NCBI GenBank assembly: GCA_028023455.1
Contig: JAQFVV010001025.1
Location: 62,001 to 126,000, forward strand
Direction: 5' to 3'
DNA: 64,000 nucleotides
Origin: Epiperipatus broadwayi
Taxonomy: Eukaryota; Onychophora; Udeonychophora; Euonychophora; Peripatidae
Shown here: piece after piece, positions 1-12,330 of the stretch
Layout: each line of letters begins with the position of its first letter
Position numbering within the stretch: the stretch's first letter is position 1
Position numbers and translations under genes: made by a program
The notes under the pieces: model-generated
Told to the model about the DNA's origin: nothing
What the model saw: only the letters and a program-made list of their open reading frames with translations
The model's database searches: none

Positions 1-1213
1 TAAAAGGAATACTTATTACTTTTAAAAGGGCAGTCTATTTTATTTCTTCAGTTTATTATTACTTTTGAAGAGGTCAGGCAGTCAATTATTAGAACTTTTA
101 CAGGGCAGTCATAGCTAACCAAGCACAGCTATAACTAATTTATTTAGCAAAGTTTAATAGTGAAATTATTTTTCCTCTTCCAGAGTTCAAGTTAAAAATT
201 TAAGTATATTATTTGTTTGCGAAATGTGTCCTTAAAAACCTCTAAAAGATACATCAATTTTGCTCCAGCTGATTATTCAAATTGTCCCAACATTATGCTA
301 AAGTACATGTAAGTGTCATATTTTATTATTCAAGATAAATTATTATTCAAGAAATGGGAATGCTTAATTGGACCGTTAAATTGTTTTATTTAAATTTAAA
401 ATTAACAGGGAAGGATAAAAGAATATTTGTTTGTTTTTTTTATAACAATTAAGTTTTTAAGCTTTAATTATACTGTGAAGGGAACAACTGCTACTTGCTT
501 CATTTATGTGGAGGAAAGATGTGAACTGTCATTGAACGTTCTCAGAACTTTAATGTACAAATTTAATGTTAAATATAAAAAAAAACTCAAAATTTTAAAT
601 ATACACAAGGAATATGTAATTTTATTGTCATATGTCTTAGAATAGCGGCGGCAGTGTAATTATTTATATTTTTACCTTTGGAAAAGAAAAATATAAGATT
701 AAATATGTCATTAAATGTACTTTAATAATTATTTGTTCTTCTAGACTAGTAGGAGGAATGAAATTATAAATGGATAAAGTTATGTGACATTGCTGTATTA
801 ACATTACCAATGAGTTTATATCAATAAATATTATTAATTGACTAACTACTTATATTTCTGAATGGCTTTATGATTATGAAATTAAATGTTAAATACATCC
901 TAGGAATAAAGTACAAACTTCAATTTTACTTGTGTTATGAAATATATTGTTTAATTAAGGAAATTCTTCATTTACAACGTTAATAGCAGTTCATTAGTTG
1001 ATAACTAAAAAACATTGAATATGCTCTTATGGATTCAACAAAATATTATTTTGTTTCTCCTGCAGGAAATGTGTTGTTTGATGCATTAATATTTATCTGT
1101 GTGTGTTTATTGTTTAATATCCTTATTATTCATTTGGAGACATGACAAGGAAAGTCATGTAAAAACTATTGATAAACTTTGTTTTGTTTAAGAAGAAGAA
1201 AGAAGAAAGGAAC
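1..1213. other. AT-rich gene-free DNA
   Basis: No reading frame here resembles a protein I know; the longest (427-645, plus) is low-complexity and lysine/isoleucine-rich as expected by chance in AT-rich DNA. I see no RNA gene and no clear transposon end. Confidence 0.6.
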
Positions 1214-1362
<149 letters not shown>

Positions 1363-4300
1363 ATAGCATATTAGATAGTATTAGTTAAGAAATGTTTTAT
1401 TATTTTAAATATGTTTATTATATGTATTATTATTATGTTTGTTCTTCAAGAACGTCTCAAATAGCATAGCGAAAAAAATACATTATGCTGGTAATTTAAT
1501 TTTTATTATTGTTATTATTTTGATAAGATAAGTTTGGTGTGCTTGTGTTAATAGTATGTTAATAATCCATGCACATAATAAAACGAATGGAAGAATCCAT
1601 TTAGCTTAATAGGGGTAAATAAGTATTTAAAAAAAAGAGAGTTCATTATATCAAATCTTACCGAATATATTTCTTTTTATAAATTAGAAAATAATCATTT
1701 TCAATAAGCTATTTCATCTTTAACATACAATTTTATTATTTATTTAGGTTCAATTTAACTACAGATTCGTGCCAATATTAATGCATTATATTATAAAAAA
1801 AATTATTTGTCTTGCTTTGTCCATAGTAATTAGTATTTTATTCTCCAATTGTTCTTTGAACATTACCAGGTCCTAAATATTGTCAGATATGAGAAATTTT
1901 ATTCTTTATTAATTCTAGCAGTAATAATTAATATTTTAACAGTAATTCTTTGCTTACTGCGATTTTAAATGGTCTGTATATCACATGCTTATATGTGTGT
2001 GTGTCTATTATTAAACCTATTTATAATTATATGTAATTGCCAGTGAAAATGATTTTAAATCAATCGGATTTAGAAGGAAAAGAGGATCAATCATTTGAAG
2101 AATTAGAAAGTTGTTTAAGAGAGAATTATTATTTCTTTGTTATGACTGAATGAAAAGAATTTTGTGGCTATATGCTATAAAGTTTACAATGTTTATAATA
2201 TTTTATGGGATTGAGTCAGTGTATTTGTTAGTTGAATATTTAATATGGGTAGTTTGCCCAGTGCAGTGTATTGTAGTGTATAGGATTGAGTAATCCTTTA
2301 TTTTCCATGTATTGGAGTATTTTTATAGGAGTGGATTGAATCCTCCTTTTATATTTGATATACTGAATTAAATGTGTATGAAGTTAGAGATGTTTTCTCC
2401 TTGATTTTCATTTGGTGATGAGTTATTCCACCAATTATTTAGTCTTAAAGATTTACTTGGAAGTTATTGTTATATTACCTGTTTTGAATTATATAAAGCT
2501 GTTATCCCATGTGTGTATTGGATGTTTTCCAGCTTATGCTACAGCCTAGTGTTTGATGGTTTATGATAAAAAGGAAGAATAAAAGGAAAGTATAGTATCT
2601 TATAAAACATCTGTATTATAGTTGATAAATAAAGATTGATTGATCTTCACTTCCAACCGTATTATGATTATATTGAAATATCATAAGCAAACCGATTAGA
2701 TTGATTAACCTTATTTATTTATTTTCTTTGACACACAGCATAATACAGATTCATGCACAGATTGTTAATTTTGATATAAAAAATTCATTATTAATGTAGA
2801 ACTTTACTTATCATTTTTAAAACATTTTGTAGTAATCATTTAAGCTTCATCTCATTGATTTTTATTATTTAATCATAATTTGCATAAATAATTAAGCAAA
2901 GATAGGACATTAGTTAATGAATACAAAGATTTACTTTATTTTGGCAAAGCAGAACCTAATTATTCAATAGTATACTGTACCTTAAAATTACAAAGAAGAA
3001 TACATTTAATTAATAGAAGTATTCATTTTCTTTGGTAAGATAGCCCAATATTACTCTTAGTTTAAATCCCCTTATTGTAATTTTATTTAAGATATGTTAG
3101 AGTAACAATACAAAATCTTAATTTGTCCAGTAATTAGAATATTAATCTATATTGTTGTTATAAAAATTTTAGTAATAAATGAGTGATATTCAGCAAAAGG
3201 CTGAATAAAAGATATTTAGTAATCAATTACTAAAAGTGTAAGGTCATATTTATTTTGTTTTATTTATGTATAAGTCTATCAGAAATCACTGATAGCTAAA
3301 GAGCCATTTCTTTATAGCAAATAATAGGGACTTATTTATTTTATTTAATGTTTCAAATAAAATGTTTACCAATTTATCGAAATGTTCTATGAAAATATCT
3401 AGTAGATGTAAAAAGTTAACGAATCATGTTGTATTATATCTTCTTGTATAATCTGTACTCAATGATATGAAATCCCTTTAGAATTTTTGTTCATAACAAT
3501 AAAAGAAAAGTAGATGTTGATCTAACTATTTTCCATTTGATTAATAAATATTTTGTTATCTAAATTTGTATTTGGAGTTTCTTCTATAACATTCATTCGT
3601 GTTTCACATTTCCACACATGCTTATACATTTATTTTATTTAATGTAACATAATTTTACTTTATTTAATTATAATAAATCTCTAGATATGATGATGTTGAT
3701 TTCCTTGATTCAAATACTATATGAGATGCCAATTACCTACTGATTATTTTTAAAAGGGTTTTGTTATTTAATTGTTGTTTAAATGATGAATTGAAATCAA
3801 AATGTGCCCGATTTCTTTCATCATCTAACTGCAAGTATCTAATTAGGGTATTGTTTGGTTTATAATATTATTTTTATAGTGTTAAATAATAATTTGAGGT
3901 ATAGAAATGTTAGATCAAGCCATACCATAAGTTAATTCCCTGAGATCTTCAATATAAAATTTAGATTAGATAATAAATTCATTTAGCCAGATTAGAGTAA
4001 TAAGTAATTAAAATTTAGTGATGATAAGTTTAATTTGAGTTTAGATCTAATGAATTATACATTATAATTTATAAAATATTATTTTTTATTTTATTTTAGT
4101 TATTAGTTTAATTGTATAATATGGTAGAGATTGTTCAATGCATATGGATGATGGGAGGAGGTGAAGTAGAGAGTATTATTAGTTAATTTTAGCTGGTAGA
4201 ATTTTACTAATTTAATTTTGTCTAGCATAGAACTTAATAGATGTTTATTCCTATTAGTAATAATATTTTCTCCCACATTTAATGTACATTGTACACCTCA

Positions 4301-4458
4301 TACACCTCTATATCCCTCAACTGAGTTAGTTTTAGGTGAAAGCTTTAATTAAGAGCCACATGAATAGATTTAGCTAAAGTTAAATAAATATTTTATTATA
4401 TGATCCATAGAATTGGCGCCCCTGGGTAATTGTTAGTGTTGGTGATAGGTGTGAGGGT

Positions 4459-4461
<3 letters not shown>
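1363..4461. other. AT-rich gene-free DNA
   Basis: About 3 kb without a supported gene. Scattered short runs of A or T and TTA-rich stretches are present, but I find no conserved protein signature, tRNA, inverted repeat or copy of the tandem unit that begins just downstream. Confidence 0.55.

Positions 4462-4537
<76 letters not shown>
4462..4537. repeat. (TA)n microsatellite at left edge of unit A
   Basis: An uninterrupted TA array of about 38 dinucleotides. Sequence homologous to the other units starts immediately to its right (about 4540), so the array marks the left boundary of the tandem duplication as visible in this window. Confidence 0.95.
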
Positions 4538-4539
<2 letters not shown>

Positions 4540-4910
4540 CTGTATCCAAATCTTCTGCACTGTACTACATTTTTCACTTACCTTGTTGCCTGTACTTTGC
4601 TCACAACACAATTAAATACTATTTTTGCTATTCTCTTACTATCCATAAATCTCATATAAAAAATGATCATTCCATTTCTCGTTGAATGGCCTCCTTTTGC
4701 GTTCACACATCTGCATCTAATGTATGTCTTCTTAATTCTCGTTGTACTTTTTCTAAGAGGAGTGTTAAAGTGGCCATCTCTAGAGCTGCAACTTTTTGTA
4801 AACCCTAAAACAACAAAATATTCGATTATTTTTTTATTAAAGCGATTTCGTTTTTGTTTTTGTTGAAGACCGACATTTGTAAATAATTGCTTGTAAAAAT
4901 ACTGCACTGG
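4540..4910 (-). pseudogene. Non-LTR retrotransposon ORF2 C-terminal fragment (unit A)
   Basis: The minus strand reads a 109-codon frame (4907-4578) that contains a basic [11 protein letters not shown]-type stretch. This resembles the segment downstream of the reverse transcriptase in many invertebrate non-LTR elements, where a pattern like RM-D-RIPK precedes a basic region. Past its stop the minus strand continues as an AEDLD-type stretch that also occurs in units B to D. The reading frame shifts several times and differs between units, so it is dead. Family assignment is by pattern only; a related, longer relic lies at 58125-60905. Confidence 0.5.
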
Positions 4911-7900
4911 AAAGATAAATTTTTACACATCATTAAACACAAAGTAATATTTGGAAAGTTAAGAAATTTTATTTAGGTAAAAGTTATATTTTGTACAGAA
5001 GTTATAGAGCCTGCAAAACATGAGTATGCAATTTGACTAACCATATCTCTTTAGTTAGGCCAGGCCACCTTTAAATGCCAGTTTCACCCAATAATGAGTT
5101 AGCTAGCTGAATTGACGATTTAAAAAATTTCTGTGTTTTCCAATTTTTGCCTATTTAAAAAGATATCTAGTTCCACTTGAATTTGAACTGGAGACCACTA
5201 TAACAGTAAATGACGCTTTTTCTGAAAAAAAAAAAAAAAATAGAAATGTGTACATGTAAATCAGAAAACCTTTTTAATCTGTTCCATTATTGTATTATTA
5301 TTTGAAAACCCGCCATTATTTTTTTTTTTTTTAATTGAAATAAATTTATGAGTAGTTGTTTTTTAGACAATTACAAGTAGAAATAAGAGAGCTACTGTTA
5401 TCAGGATTTTAAAATGAATTTGTATCATGAAATGCAATATAAGTTTGTTTGTTTACTTACTGACGCTATTTACTGCTTTACCGCATTACACTGACAATTT
5501 TTTTTTAAATTAATGAACGTTCATTTTAATTATCAACATAATATTCATAGCTTTTGACCATTCTTTATAAGGCAACTTCTAATATCAGGTGGGACAATAT
5601 AAGAAAGAACAAGAAGCCATTGCAAAGTAGTATATATATATCAGTAATATTTCTCATAATAATGTTTAACTGATTATCTATAATTTAGTATTCACTAGCA
5701 AAATATGCTAGTTTTAAGGAATCTATTTGTAAAACACTTCCATCACAAACCCAAATAATGTTAGCCAATTATCCAAAGCGGTTATTCCTAGAAATCAATT
5801 TTGATGTAACCTTAGATAAATGAGAAAAATAAATTAGATTACGATCTAATGGTAGTTTAAATAACTTGAGGAACGATTGGATTTTGGTTTACATTATATT
5901 TAGATTATGAAATACTTGCTTCTTGTTTTGGTGAAAAATTATATCCACCATCTTATTGATAACCCATTAGAGATTTTTTATTTGGCAAAAGTGTGTTTTT
6001 TGATAATGCAAATTGATATCCTCAATAAAGGTCAATTTCTCTGCATTCTCATCAATCAGTAAAAATTGTATTCATTATGATCATCATTTAATGTCATTTG
6101 AATTTTTCTATGTCAAATGATTTAATGGCTTTCTTGGGATTAAAATTTTAAAAACTTTCAAAAGATCCTATTTATAAAGATAATCTTAAACCTCACATGA
6201 TTATGATTTTTATGCTTACACAAGTTGTTAATCCAAAGTCAAAATTTTTCATACAGTAGCAAGACTCAAAGCTTTATCCTTAACTAAAGAGATAAGAGGT
6301 GGATGCAAGAGGATTGTATTATATCCTAAGGTCAAAGTGCAATGCACAAAGATACAAGGCTTCTTGCTGAAGAAAACCACAAGCTAGAAACTAGTCTGAG
6401 AATAGTGGATGAGCTAGACAGGAATTTTATGCACAAACCTTCTTGCATCCATTGATTATTCTAGCTTTCACTAAGTGACGCTATTGTATGAGGAGTTTTT
6501 CCTCTGTGTTAAAAGAATCTTAAACTGACGTTAGATTAGTAAAAGTCATATCAATATTTTTACTTATTATGGAAGCCTTTCTTGAATATGGGTTGTTAAG
6601 ATAAAGCTGGTATTCGATAACTTCTTCCTAAACTTAATTCAGTCCGCTCTATAGATATATGGTTGTCAACTATTTGCATAATTTACTTAATACTATTTTA
6701 TCAAAAAGCATTTAGAGAACACAATAATTATATTAGGTGAATAATTGTTTGGGTGTTTGTTGTGTTTAATTGTTTGAAAGGCATCAATATTTTTGCTTTT
6801 TGTTGAATTTTGGGAATAAACTTTTATATGTATAATGTTATTGAATAGTTTTGTTAACAATGTTTTGAATTTATGTCCTATTATTTTAGGAACAGTTGAA
6901 AAATGTTACCTGTTCCTGGAGTCTGTCTTGATTTAGAACAACAAGGACAAATACCAGTTATTGACATCTGCCAAATTTATAACATTGATATTAGAGTCTT
7001 GCTAAAATGAAACTTGTAAATTTGGCCTAGTATCGTTTTTTTTCTTATTTATATATGTTGATTTAAAAAATCTAATATATAATATTGGCAAACTCATTAG
7101 CAATAACAATATTAGTTTTCTAGACCTACCTTTATACCTACTAATCTTATTTAAAAGGGACCAGACCATTTTTTTAAAAAAATCATCCAATTACTTTACA
7201 AGATTGTCTAATTTTAGAATATTCTATAGAAACAAATTGTCTATACATATATTTATCATTTACCTAAAATAAAACGCTTTTGAAATCCACAAGGACGAAC
7301 TGTGTTGAATAGTTGTTGAACCTGTCATAGCATAATCTGTTAAGGAAATTCCTATGTCCACTCCCGTTAGTTTTTCTTAAATTCCACAGTATAATTTTCA
7401 ATAAATGTGAATTACAAAAGTGATTAACTTTTGTTTATATTTATATAAAGAAAATGATCTAATATCAGTAGTGTACCAGAAATGATGAACGATTTTCATC
7501 AAAAACAACATCAATCAGGATTTATTCCGTTCTCCATCTGCCTGCATATCATTATATAATGATTGCTTGTAGATTAAATCGATTCATTCTAAATATTGAT
7601 ATCCTAATTTACATATCCACTAAAAGCATTATAAGAAAATATATCTCTTACAAAAGCAGAAGTTACAGAAAGATATAGATGATGAAAACATGGACAATTG
7701 GAATTGAGAAGTATGTAAAATTGCTCATGTAAAACTTGCCCATCGCAATGACGATTGTAATGTCATTTGAACTTTCTTCAATAGACATTATTTGATTTAC
7801 AATTGGATTTAAAACCAATGTAACCATATGTTTACAATGCATTCTATCAATAATAGATATAAATGCAAGTATTTTAAGAAGACCTGCATTATTAGGGAAA

Positions 7901-9642
7901 TTATGTTGTTGTGCTTAATGTTTAACTTGTAGGGTATATCCATTTTTGATTTTGTTATATTCTCTGTTTTTGAAATAAGTATTGTGTTTCCTTACTAAAG
8001 AAGACATTGCTCAGAAAAAAGTAGACTGGCACTTAGGTTGTGAGTCAACATAATGCTATCATTTTTCATTTCAAGAGCTTTGAACTTTTATCTTTGTAAT
8101 ACAGATGTATCTGTTTTCCATAATATTACAAAAGTTCACATTGATAGTTTAACTGTGTGCTTTTATAATTTGCTATCTTTAATCAGGATTTTGTCAAAAT
8201 TATCTGGTTTACCTGTGGAAACAAATCGTTTTTCAAGCACACACAATCTACTTCTAGGACAGACCACAGGAAGGCTATTATCGATAATCACATTTACAAT
8301 AACAGCTTTTTATAAAGATAAATCCTAGATATTATATAGAATAAATATCTTTATCTAACAATAAAAAAATATGATATCTGTAATGTAATCATATAATTAT
8401 AACATATACAAGCTCTTTTCGGCAATTTTTAAATGTTTGCCCTTTTCAATATGTCTTAAGTACAAAAATAACTTATATTGCATACATAGTGACATCTACC
8501 GGCTCTATATAAAATTAACACAAGCCTTTAATTTATGCTTTAATATCTTTTTATAAAGATATATTGTTTTTAATGTTTATGTTCATAAGATAATAATGAT
8601 TACAGAACTCTTATTCCATATAAGATAAACACTAACTTCCAAAATTAAAATATATATTGTGAAGGAGAAGAAGAATAAAATAAAATTATCAAAAAAGTCA
8701 TTATTCTGAATAATTTTCGAACCACCGTAAGTTGAAGATCTCTTCCAATTTTTTTGTACTTCTTGTGCATAAATGGTCTTTTCCACATTACACCAGTAAA
8801 ATTTCGTATTGCACCCACTTATATTGTCTTATAAAATCTCTTAAAATCCTGTTTAAAATGTTAGTCGATCGCCTATTACAATCTTTTTAATACACATGAT
8901 ATTTAAATTTAAAAAATGAAAACTTTGTTGATAAAAATATTTAATACAAAAGTTACGTAATAAAATAATCTCTACTGCTTAATGTTTGGTGCAGTGATAA
9001 ATTGGAAAATTTCGGAAATCAGAATCCATGTGTCATGAACAGTATCTGCTACTTCCGTTAGACAATATCGATCACTTCCGGTGCTTAAACTTTTATAAAC
9101 TCCAGAATAATAAATAACTATTTTTAAATAAGTCTCTAAACGATGTTGTTTTAATTTGTGTCACTTAACTTCTAAGTTTTTAATTTAGCTCTCTTATCAA
9201 GTTAAAATTGTTCACAAAATGTCTTATAGGAGAGAGTGATCCTAGTTTTGCTCGGTGAAAGGCTAAAGTATGGAGGAGGGAGCAGAGAAAAAAACAAATA
9301 ATGAAAATATCTCTGCAGTTTCATAATCATTTATTTATCCATAACATATTAAAAGTGAATAGAAATAAGTTTGAACCTTGCAAGAGTGAATAAAATCTCT
9401 GCTATCAACACAGGCATGGAGATATGTGTGGTTGACACTCTGATTTAACATGCTTAAAGTGGTAAAATGTGTGCATAATAAGAGAAGTGGCCAGATTCTG
9501 CTATGAAGGTTGAGATCTAGTATAACTGAAATAAGAGCCAAAAGAATCAAAACTATTAAAAATGTTTTGCGTTTATGTATGCGGGCACATAGTACATTTT
9601 TAAACATGACTGATTTTAAAATATACCACTATTTTTTTTACC

Positions 9643-10320
9643 TATATCTACCACTGAATTATTAAGGAATCATTTATTAGAATACAGAATACATTAGATT
9701 ACAGTTCTATTCATATACATTTGTTTTACTCTTTATTCTCATTGCATGCAAATTAGCTAGAATTTACTTATCTCGTTTATCTTCTGCAGATTTATATTAT
9801 TTCTTGATCTTTAATTGCACCACGTCAATTCAAGCAGACATCCGACTGGGCTGTATCTCCTAGTAAATATTGCAAGATTCAGAATTGGCTGAAGATGTCA
9901 TTGATCTTGTTTTTAGAGTTCCAATGCAGCTTTGTCTCGCCTAGGCAAACTATGTTCAGGCAAGACCGGTCTTGACATCTTTTAAGGAAGAATCGCCTTG
10001 CAATGGAATTTAAACCCCTGACATTTATACCTCCGATGTTAATGGCATTTATAGTGGTCATGTGGCAGAAACCAACACATTAATTGAGACACAGGTCATC
10101 TGGCATGATAGTGTGCCCACTGGACCCCAGCGAGTAAGTTGAAGATCTGGGTATGACGATATTGTGCCCAGTTGGCGATCGACCGCCAGCAGGCACCAGT
10201 CTTGATTATCTGCTTCTGGCTAGCTATTCTATTCACACTTCTTTTTTGCTGGAGATGTTGGCGTTAACGTTTCAGACCTTGATTTCTTTTTGTATTTCTT
10301 TTTGTCAAGTTTGACTCTTT
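9643..10320 (-). mobile_element. Insert private to unit A, carrying a retrotransposon 5' fragment
   Basis: Unit C runs straight from the sequence matching about 9640 to that matching about 10321 (around 40480-40500), whereas unit A has about 680 extra bases here. The extra DNA contains an endonuclease-like fragment on the minus strand (9879-10061) and a comparatively GC-rich leader upstream of it (10062-10260). It is therefore a later insertion in A, or less likely a loss in C. Clear target-site duplications were not identified. Confidence 0.6.
9879..10061 (-). pseudogene. APE-type endonuclease N-terminal fragment of a non-LTR retrotransposon
   Basis: A 60-codon minus-strand frame begins with MTTINAINIGGINVRGLNS and continues to IVCLGETKLHW. 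This is the classic start of the AP-like endonuclease of non-LTR retrotransposons: an N-(V/I)-RGLNS segment followed about 20 residues later by C-L-x-E-T-K/H, in which the glutamate binds the catalytic metal. The fragment ends after about 60 residues, while a full endonuclease needs about 220, and no continuation into reverse transcriptase is seen nearby. It is a truncated, non-functional copy. Whether it belongs to the same family as the relic ends in the tandem units cannot be told from this part alone. Confidence 0.7.
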
Positions 10321-10500
10321 ATGCACTGAAAGTTTAAAAACATTTAAAGAGAAATATTTTATATGAGTGTGTTTGCAGAGCTGGATATGTATGTAATTTA
10401 AAAGAAACTTGCATGCAGACAAGTATATGCTATACATTGAGAAACTGTTTTTAATCACCAATTAAAATGAAAAGTTATTTCCTCAACAACATATTTTCGT

Positions 10501-10528
10501 TTTTTTTTTCTGAAATTTCCTGTTATAG
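10501..10528 (+). promoter_or_regulatory. Predicted 3' splice acceptor in the 5' leader of GPCR copy 1
   Basis: A T-run is followed by tttcctgttatag, a textbook pyrimidine tract plus AG, 67 bases before the start codon. The same tract and AG occur at 40673-40697 before GPCR copy 2. A spliced 5' leader in front of an intronless coding exon is common in single-exon GPCR genes. The donor exon was not found. Confidence 0.45.
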
Positions 10529-10595
10529 GGATGTGTGGTATGTTTAAGGATTTCTTTTATTAACTAGTGTTTGGATATAATCGCATTGTGGCTTA

Positions 10596-11585
10596 ATGTC
10601 TGGAAATACAGAATTAGTTCATTTTATAGAATATAGAATAATCTGGGCAATTTATGGAATATTAGGTATTCTTTTGAACTCAATCCATTTGATTACTCTT
10701 TGCCACTGGATAACTCAAACACCCAGTTTTTTTTATCTACGTGTAATGGCTTGCATTGATTTATTTATGTCGGTTATTATTTTTAACATCTGGTTTTTAA
10801 TAATTACTGGCTTTCACGTAACATATACTGGACATTTTTTTCATATGAAGATTTTTCATCCGTTGTTTTATGTTATGAGACTAACTAGTAACTTTATAAT
10901 TTTAGCACTTACGATTGATCGTTACGTGGCTGTAACCTACCCCACCAAATGTGATCTTCTTAAGAGTTATAAATTTCACAGAGCGGTGAGCTTTGTTTCT
11001 TTTATTTTATCACTTTCTGTTTACATTACAATGTTTTTAAAGTTTAAAATTATTTGTAGTACCGAAAATCAGTGCGGTCATGGCGTTTATGAATTTATCT
11101 TTTCAAATTCTTATTTTGTTTACGTCTGTATAAGAGAAACTGCGCTAAGCTTGTTACCAATGATTGCTATAGTAATATTGAATATTCGAATAATAATAAC
11201 GACTAAAAACATAAAAAGGAAAAGAAAATCCAACTTATTTAAGGATGAAAATAACTTAATATACTTACTGATCGGCCATTCTGTCCTTTATATTGTGAGC
11301 AACGTTCCATCTTTCTTTGAATTTATTATTGATAGAGTTGTAAATATCTGGAAAGACCCTTTCGTAGGAATCACCTACACAGCAGTTATACAAAATTTGC
11401 AAATGATTAACTATGTATTCTCAATATTTTTATATTTATTTTTTAACAAGTCTTACAGAAGTGTGTTTAAGAAAGTTATTTTAAGGTTTTGTTATAGACC
11501 TTCAGATAAAGGTGAGATATCCTTGGCTGAATCTGGAAGCAACAGAAACATTGACAGCACAGAAAGCAAATCAATGGAAATTTAA
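10596..11585 (+). CDS. Class A (rhodopsin-like) GPCR, copy 1
   Basis: A 329-residue intronless seven-transmembrane receptor with a very short N-terminus. TM1 (about 15-37) has GILLN with the conserved asparagine. TM2 (about 46-70) has ACIDLFMS with the conserved aspartate. TM3 ends in TIDRYVAV (about 106-113), the DRY box. TM5 (about 181-203) contains LLPMIA with its proline, a basic stretch KNIKRKRKS (about 204-212) forms intracellular loop 3, and TM6 contains SNVPSFFEF. TM7 has SIFLY where NPxxY is expected, followed by the helix-8-like NKSYRSVFKK. The usual TM3-start cysteine is absent (methionine), but two cysteines sit in extracellular loop 2 (154 and 160). The C-terminus is serine-rich. 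An in-frame TAA at 10578 supports this start. The overall shape suggests a peptide or chemosensory receptor of the expanded cephalopod set; the ligand is unknown. The paralogue is at 40763-41752. Confidence 0.92.
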   Translation: MSGNTELVHFIEYRIIWAIYGILGILLNSIHLITLCHWITQTPSFFYLRVMACIDLFMSVIIFNIWFLIITGFHVTYTGHFFHMKIFHPLFYVMRLTSNFIILALTIDRYVAVTYPTKCDLLKSYKFHRAVSFVSFILSLSVYITMFLKFKIICSTENQCGHGVYEFIFSNSYFVYVCIRETALSLLPMIAIVILNIRIIITTKNIKRKRKSNLFKDENNLIYLLIGHSVLYIVSNVPSFFEFIIDRVVNIWKDPFVGITYTAVIQNLQMINYVFSIFLYLFFNKSYRSVFKKVILRFCYRPSDKGEISLAESGSNRNIDSTESKSMEI

Positions 11586-11726
11586 TTTCTAATTTAAGTG
11601 ACGACAGTATTTTTCTGCAAACTATATATATATACTTTATGAGTATAATATTTTTAGAAACATTTATTAACAGTATCTGTCGCGCACACATAAATATTTT
11701 TTTTTAATGCTGCTCTAGATGGTGCA

Positions 11727-12330
11727 CTGCGCTATGGCTTCTTTTTTATCGAAGTCAGTAATCTCTCAGCCACTATGCCAAGAGAAACCTGTTAGCCACC
11801 TTACTTTCCTTTTTCATTACCCACCCTATGTTTTTCCAAGATTTCTCTTTATCCTGCTCCATCCCATTTCCCCAATATTATTTTTGTCCACCTTATAGCC
11901 TTTATATCTAGATCTCCCTTATCTTTTCCCAAACCCAGCATAAAAACCAAGAACCCACTCTCTGTGTAAGCATTTTGTTTATATTTATTTTCCCACAACA
12001 TTATTACTTGTATCCTTTCTGCTTGTAAGCATTCACATTCAATTACCACACGCCTCATATTTTCCATGCCTTCCTTACATAACTTCTACAATAAATTACC
12101 CACATTTTCCTATTTATCTGTATAGTTCCTTGTTGCTAACTATCCTGTTCAAGCCTTAAACAGTAAACTATCTTCCTTTCTATTGTCTTAACTTAACTCA
12201 CACACAATATTCTGTTTCTTATACTAGTTTTCCATCTCTCCAACTCCGTATTTTTTAATTAATGCATCTATTCTTCTATCCCATTCTTTGCAACTATAAA
12301 ACTCAACAATTCTCTTAAATCTCACATTTT
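11727..12330 (-). mobile_element. Non-LTR retrotransposon 3' end (unit A)
   Basis: Begins about 140 bases after the GPCR stop and runs toward it on the minus strand. A 72-codon minus frame (12067-11849) starts MENMRRVVIECECLQAER, matching the pattern EN-x-x-H-L-x-x-EC-x-x-x-x-x-ER found in the C-terminal cysteine/histidine region of many non-LTR ORF2 proteins; the histidine is lost. The 3' terminal part (rich in ctcagccactatgcc-like sequence) recurs at 41930 and inside the hAT element at 34352, so it is an independently mobile family and not just part of the tandem unit. Confidence 0.6.

Noticed and set aside
8053-8328. Plus-strand frame shared by units A and B (18193-18495)
   Set aside because: Unit C has an early TAG after ten codons (near 39160), and the B frame is changed by indels and ends in a SINE. 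It is shared because the whole unit is duplicated, not because it is coding.
9335-9607. Minus-strand frame of 90 codons with a hydrophobic start, matched by an 85-codon frame at 40441-40184 in unit C
   Set aside because: The frame is kept without indels, and at first looked like a small membrane protein gene. Counting the differences over the shared 80 codons gives about equal numbers at codon positions 1, 2 and 3 (roughly 9, 10 and 9), with about 19 replacements and only about 7 silent changes. That is the pattern of unconstrained DNA, in contrast to the GPCR. The start codon is also not conserved.
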